Shown here one piece after another: positions 40,907-43,324 of a stretch of 43,324 nucleotides of DNA. The position numbers and the translations under genes are program-made. Numbering within the stretch: the stretch's first letter is position 1; every line of letters starts with the position of its first letter. Where the stretch lies: NCBI GenBank assembly GCA_030609965.1, contig JAUWSQ010000019.1, forward strand, positions 1 through 43,324, written 5' to 3'. A model generated the notes under the pieces. The model was given only the letters and a program-made list of their open reading frames with translations. It had not been told where the DNA came from and did not search any database. This DNA is from Candidatus Fermentibacterota bacterium. GTDB taxonomy: Bacteria > Fermentibacterota > Fermentibacteria > Fermentibacterales > JCC-6.

Positions 40907-42490
40907 ATGAAATTAAATAACCTGACATCACTAACAAAAGCTTGCGGAATTATACTTTTACCATTGATACTCCTGAGCTCTCTTGCGCTTGCTCAATGGC
41001 CAAGATTCCATGGCAACTCCCTGAACACCGGAGTCGTTCCTGGTGCTGAGGGAAGAAGCGGTACATACACTGACCTTTGGGTATTTCCTATTACAAACTA
41101 CACAAACTCTTCTCCAGCACTCGCAGATCTGGATGGTGATGGCCTGCTTGAAGTAGTCTTTGCAGTAAATGCAGAAGCCTTGTATGCACTAAACGGGGAG
41201 GTTGGAAGCATCCTCTGGAGCTATCCATTAACAGAAACGAGCAATAGCAGTTCACCTGTCATCAACGATCTAGACGGCGATGGGAAACCGGAAGTTGTCT
41301 TCGCAACCGCAGATACTCTCATAGTCCTGCAAGGAGAGTCGGGAATTATTATCTGGTCTCAACCGATAGATGGTTTCATTGGAATATCCCCCTGTACAGC
41401 TGATCTCGATGGAGACGGTACCCCTGAGGTCATATTTACTGGCACGGAAAGAACAAGCGCTTTTGATGGAGAAACGGGAGCAGTGCTGTGGACCGCGGAG
41501 GGCTATATCGCCAATGACTACGGTTCTGCTGTTGCTGAGGACATCAATCTTGGTGGATCAGCAGAGGTCATGGCCTGCACTTGGCAACCTGACCCCACCT
41601 TCTGCTTGCTCGACGGAACAAACGGCAGTCTGATCTGGAGTACACCAATTCCTGCTCCATGGATTAAAACTCCTGCAGCCGCTTTCGCAGATCTGGATAT
41701 GGATGGGTATCCTGAAATAGTGAGCTGCAGTGGAGATAATGATCTAATTGTCATGAATCCAGATGACGGCTCAATCATATGGTCTGTTGATCTGCCTGGA
41801 TGTGTCTACTCATCGCCTTGTTTGGTGGATATTAACGGGAACGATTCCCTGGAAATCATAGTGGGTATATATTTTGAAGAGGAGCTTCACGCCTATACAT
41901 GTACTGGTGAACTTATTTGGAAAGCTTCTGTAATATACTATCCACTTGGTACACCCGCTATTGCAGATGTCGATGGGGATGGGATTCTCGAGATCATCCA
42001 GACATCAGGATATCCAAATGGCGCGGTACAGATCTTCGATGCAGAGACTGGTGTAATGGAATGGGTCCGCGGTTTCCCCGGATTTGCCGCTTCATCGCCA
42101 GCTATAGGTGATCTCGACGGAGATGGTTTTTATGATTTCGTGTTCAGTTCCAATTACGCTTTTATCTATGCCATGACTACAGATCCACTGGGGATAGATC
42201 CGCAATCGATCAATGGCTCTCTGGGTTTACGTACTGCCCCTAATCCGTTCGTATCCTCTGCATCCATCATATTTGAGCTTTCCGAACCTGGATACACTTC
42301 AGTGCAGGTGTTTGACTTATCAGGTAGGATGGTCTGTTCCCTTGCGGAGTCTGAACTTGCTTCAGGGCAGCACTCTTTTGTCTGGGATGGTATGAATCAG
42401 AACGGGGAATCTGTCTCTTCCGGGGTTTACATTTGCAGGATACAGTCCGGTGATATTTCAGAGACTGCGAGCCTGTGCCTGTTGAGATAA
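40907..42490 (+). CDS. secreted FG-GAP/PQQ-like propeller protein with sorting domain
   Basis: 527 residues from ATG 40907 (AAAAGGAGGGG upstream; an earlier in-frame ATG lacks it). Signal KACGIILLPLILLSSLALA. The body is a seven-fold repeat with calcium-binding-like FG-GAP loops: DLDGDGLLEVVF, DLDGDGKPEVVF, DLDGDGTPEVIF, DLDMDGYPEIVS, a looser DINGNDSLEII, DVDGDGILEIIQ and DLDGDGFYDFVF, as in integrin-like or PQQ-type propellers. The C-terminus (APNPFVSSASIIFELSEPG, VQVFDLSGRMVC, VSSGVYICRIQSGD) is a type A sorting/FlgD-like domain. Probably surface-exposed or secreted. It is the only gene between the two tRNA-terminator repeats. Confidence 0.9.
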   Translation: MKLNNLTSLTKACGIILLPLILLSSLALAQWPRFHGNSLNTGVVPGAEGRSGTYTDLWVFPITNYTNSSPALADLDGDGLLEVVFAVNAEALYALNGEVGSILWSYPLTETSNSSSPVINDLDGDGKPEVVFATADTLIVLQGESGIIIWSQPIDGFIGISPCTADLDGDGTPEVIFTGTERTSAFDGETGAVLWTAEGYIANDYGSAVAEDINLGGSAEVMACTWQPDPTFCLLDGTNGSLIWSTPIPAPWIKTPAAAFADLDMDGYPEIVSCSGDNDLIVMNPDDGSIIWSVDLPGCVYSSPCLVDINGNDSLEIIVGIYFEEELHAYTCTGELIWKASVIYYPLGTPAIADVDGDGILEIIQTSGYPNGAVQIFDAETGVMEWVRGFPGFAASSPAIGDLDGDGFYDFVFSSNYAFIYAMTTDPLGIDPQSINGSLGLRTAPNPFVSSASIIFELSEPGYTSVQVFDLSGRMVCSLAESELASGQHSFVWDGMNQNGESVSSGVYICRIQSGDISETASLCLLR

Positions 42491-42501
42491 GAAGCAATCT
42501 G

Positions 42502-42582
42502 TAAGTGTCGCAAGTGACGTCCGACCCCAAAAACGCAAAAACCGCAAGGCATTTTGCCCTGCGGGATTCTCTCTGGCGGTCC
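42502..42582. repeat. tRNA-terminator repeat, right copy
   Basis: Second copy of the ~80-bp repeat at 40676-40758. Its right end runs into the 3' end of tRNA-Asp (from 42574). Together the copies bracket 1.74 kb holding one gene. Confidence 0.75.
42529..42564 (-). terminator. intrinsic terminator of tRNA-Asp
   Basis: On the minus strand CCGCA.GGCA/TGCC.TGCGG folds into a stem with one A-C mismatch, followed by TTTTTGCGTTTTT. It begins 9 bp past the tRNA CCA end. A matching hairpin is in the left repeat copy. Confidence 0.75.
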
Positions 42583-42650
42583 GGACGAGACTCGAACTCG
42601 CAACTTCCGGCGTGACAGGCCGGTGCTCTAGCCGATTGAACTACCGGACC
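42574..42650 (-). tRNA. tRNA-Asp (GTC)
   Basis: 77 nt on the minus strand, 5' end at 42650. The acceptor stem GGTCCGG/CCGGACC pairs fully, followed by discriminator G and an encoded CCA (42576-42574). The D arm has GTTC...GAGC, the anticodon stem CCGGC/GCCGG carries loop CTGTCAC with anticodon GTC, and the T arm is GCGAG-TTCGAGT-CTCGT. G at position 73 and GTC are identity elements for aspartate. A TTGACA promoter lies upstream and a terminator downstream. Confidence 0.96.
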
Positions 42651-42668
42651 GCTCAGAGTAGGGTTTGG

Positions 42669-42696
42669 AATATCTACGTTTGAGAATAAATGTCAA
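42669..42696 (-). promoter_or_regulatory. promoter of tRNA-Asp
   Basis: Read on the minus strand, TTGACA (42696-42691) is followed after 16 bp by GATATT (42674-42669). The predicted start lies about 10 nt before the tRNA 5' end, a normal leader for a tRNA. The -35 is perfect, the -10 matches four of six. Confidence 0.5.
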
Positions 42697-42730
42697 GGCT
42701 GATACCGGTGAGCCTACGTTTCTGGAAACG

Positions 42731-42758
42731 TTTACACGGAACTATAATTCGCTATACT
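42731..42758 (+). promoter_or_regulatory. promoter of the last gene
   Basis: TTTACA (42731-42736), 16-bp spacer, TATACT (42753-42758). A perfect small palindrome ATACTA-CTA-TAGTAT (42754-42768) overlaps the -10, and CGTTTC-TG-GAAACG (42717-42730) abuts the -35, so a regulator or secondary structure may act here. Confidence 0.5.
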
Positions 42759-42815
42759 ACTATAGTATGTTGAGAGTATGAACAATATATTTTGAATTAA
42801 TGACAGGAGACAAAA

Positions 42816-43324
42816 TTGAGACTGACAGGTGCAATTCTTATCATTTTTATGGGTATCGGTTTTGCAAGTACCATTGAGATCGGTTCTGCAACGTTACCAT
42901 CGAATCTACCATGGTGTGGCTCTTGAGAACCTGATGCCCGCTACCAGGTGGTAGTACTCGCGAGTGATATAGGAGACGCAATAGAGATAGAGAGTTTCGA
43001 ATGGAAAAGGTATGTTTCAGGAGACCCCCAGGGGTCCTACAACGATCTGAAGATCTACATGGGGCTAGGAAGCAGTAATGAACTGGGGCTGAACTTCGAT
43101 GATAACTATATCAATGGCACAAGGATTCTTGTACTGAGTGCATCTTCCTACACCACACCTTCTGTGGGACCCAACGAATGGTTTAACATTACATTTGACA
43201 CTCCTTTCTGGTACAACGGAGAGGACAACCTGATAATCGAGGTCGAATGGTCGTCCGCTGCCGGTATCGACGCTCTTTACACATGGCACTGGAATGGGGG
43301 ATCCAACAGATGTGTCTTCGGGCG
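42816..43324 (+). pseudogene. secreted protein gene with in-frame TGA, 3' end outside window
   Basis: TTG 42816 has AGGAG about 8 nt upstream and begins LRLTGAILIIFMGIGFASTI, an export signal. The frame meets TGA at 42924-42926 (codon 37) after NLPWCGS, then continues open for ~132 codons to the window edge: EPDARYQVVVLASDIGDAI, FEWKRYVSGDPQGSYNDLK, VGPNEWFNITFDTPFWYNGEDNLIIEV. That second part has the features of secreted beta-sandwich proteins with a T9SS-style cargo. The TGA may be a nonsense mutation (a TGG-to-TGA change is one base), a sequencing error, or recoding. It is called a pseudogene with that doubt. Confidence 0.6.

Noticed and set aside
42816..43324. Use of TGA as a sense codon by the organism
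   Set aside because: Many well-supported genes here end in TGA at the expected family length, such as the HAD and AbiE genes.
1..43324. CRISPR arrays, prophage or an insertion sequence with its own transposase
   Set aside because: No spaced short direct repeats, phage structural genes, integrase or transposase frames were found.

Overview
The window reads as chromosomal DNA of a Gram-negative, FCB-like bacterium, probably from an uncultured lineage such as Fermentibacteria/Aegiribacteria. That placement is an inference from gene style, not a proven assignment. The signs are a TonB-dependent receptor, a FadL-type outer-membrane protein, many lipoproteins with clear lipoboxes, 6-bladed beta-propeller lipoproteins carrying the GR.G.GPGE signature, and secreted peptidases whose C-terminal domains resemble type A sorting domains of the type IX secretion system. 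Starts are often TTG or GTG behind a good Shine-Dalgarno sequence. TGA is used as an ordinary stop. No phage, plasmid, insertion-sequence transposase or CRISPR array is visible.

Layout. 1-2.3 kb (minus): a TPR protein cut by the window edge, and a secreted repeat protein. 2.3-4.9 kb (plus): a gene-poor stretch, a secreted protein, a HAD hydrolase and the remnant of a propeller lipoprotein. 4.9-9.7 kb is an accessory patch: the 'mobile mystery protein' A/B pair (HTH + Fic) behind a palindromic operator, a propeller lipoprotein bracketed by a 28-bp repeat, a small secreted protein, and an AbiEi/AbiEii pair whose toxin has an altered active-site motif. 9.7-13.8 kb: a tautomerase, a Cys-rich protein, a methyltransferase and a three-PAS hybrid histidine kinase. 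14.0-17.7 kb: a TonB-dependent receptor overlapping a propeller lipoprotein gene. 17.7-22.3 kb: an S41-like protein lacking its catalytic serine, an ECF sigma factor with a membrane partner, a secreted M28 peptidase and a glyoxalase II-like hydrolase. 22.5-28.5 kb (plus): a TMEM175-like channel, two tandem propeller lipoproteins and a tightly overlapping operon (membrane protein, PHP phosphoesterase, membrane protein, TauE/SafE transporter). 28.5-31.2 kb (minus): glycosyltransferase, methyltransferase and two small envelope proteins. 31.4-34.4 kb (plus): GDP-mannose 4,6-dehydratase and a gingipain-like C25 peptidase. 34.5-37.2 kb (minus): a small protein, formate-tetrahydrofolate ligase and a VanW protein. 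37.5-40.5 kb (minus): an LTxxQ protein, a lipoprotein and a FadL-like porin, separated by MITE-like palindromes. 40.7-42.65 kb: an FG-GAP secreted protein enclosed between two copies of an approximately 80-bp tRNA-terminator repeat, ending at tRNA-Asp. The last gene, open to the window edge, carries an in-frame TGA.

Most of the window serves the cell envelope and secretion. Metabolic genes are few (fhs, gmd, tautomerase, gloB-like). The most unusual material is the propeller-lipoprotein family with its decaying copy, the two toxin-antitoxin-like modules, the serine-less S41 protein and the repeat-bounded gene at tRNA-Asp.
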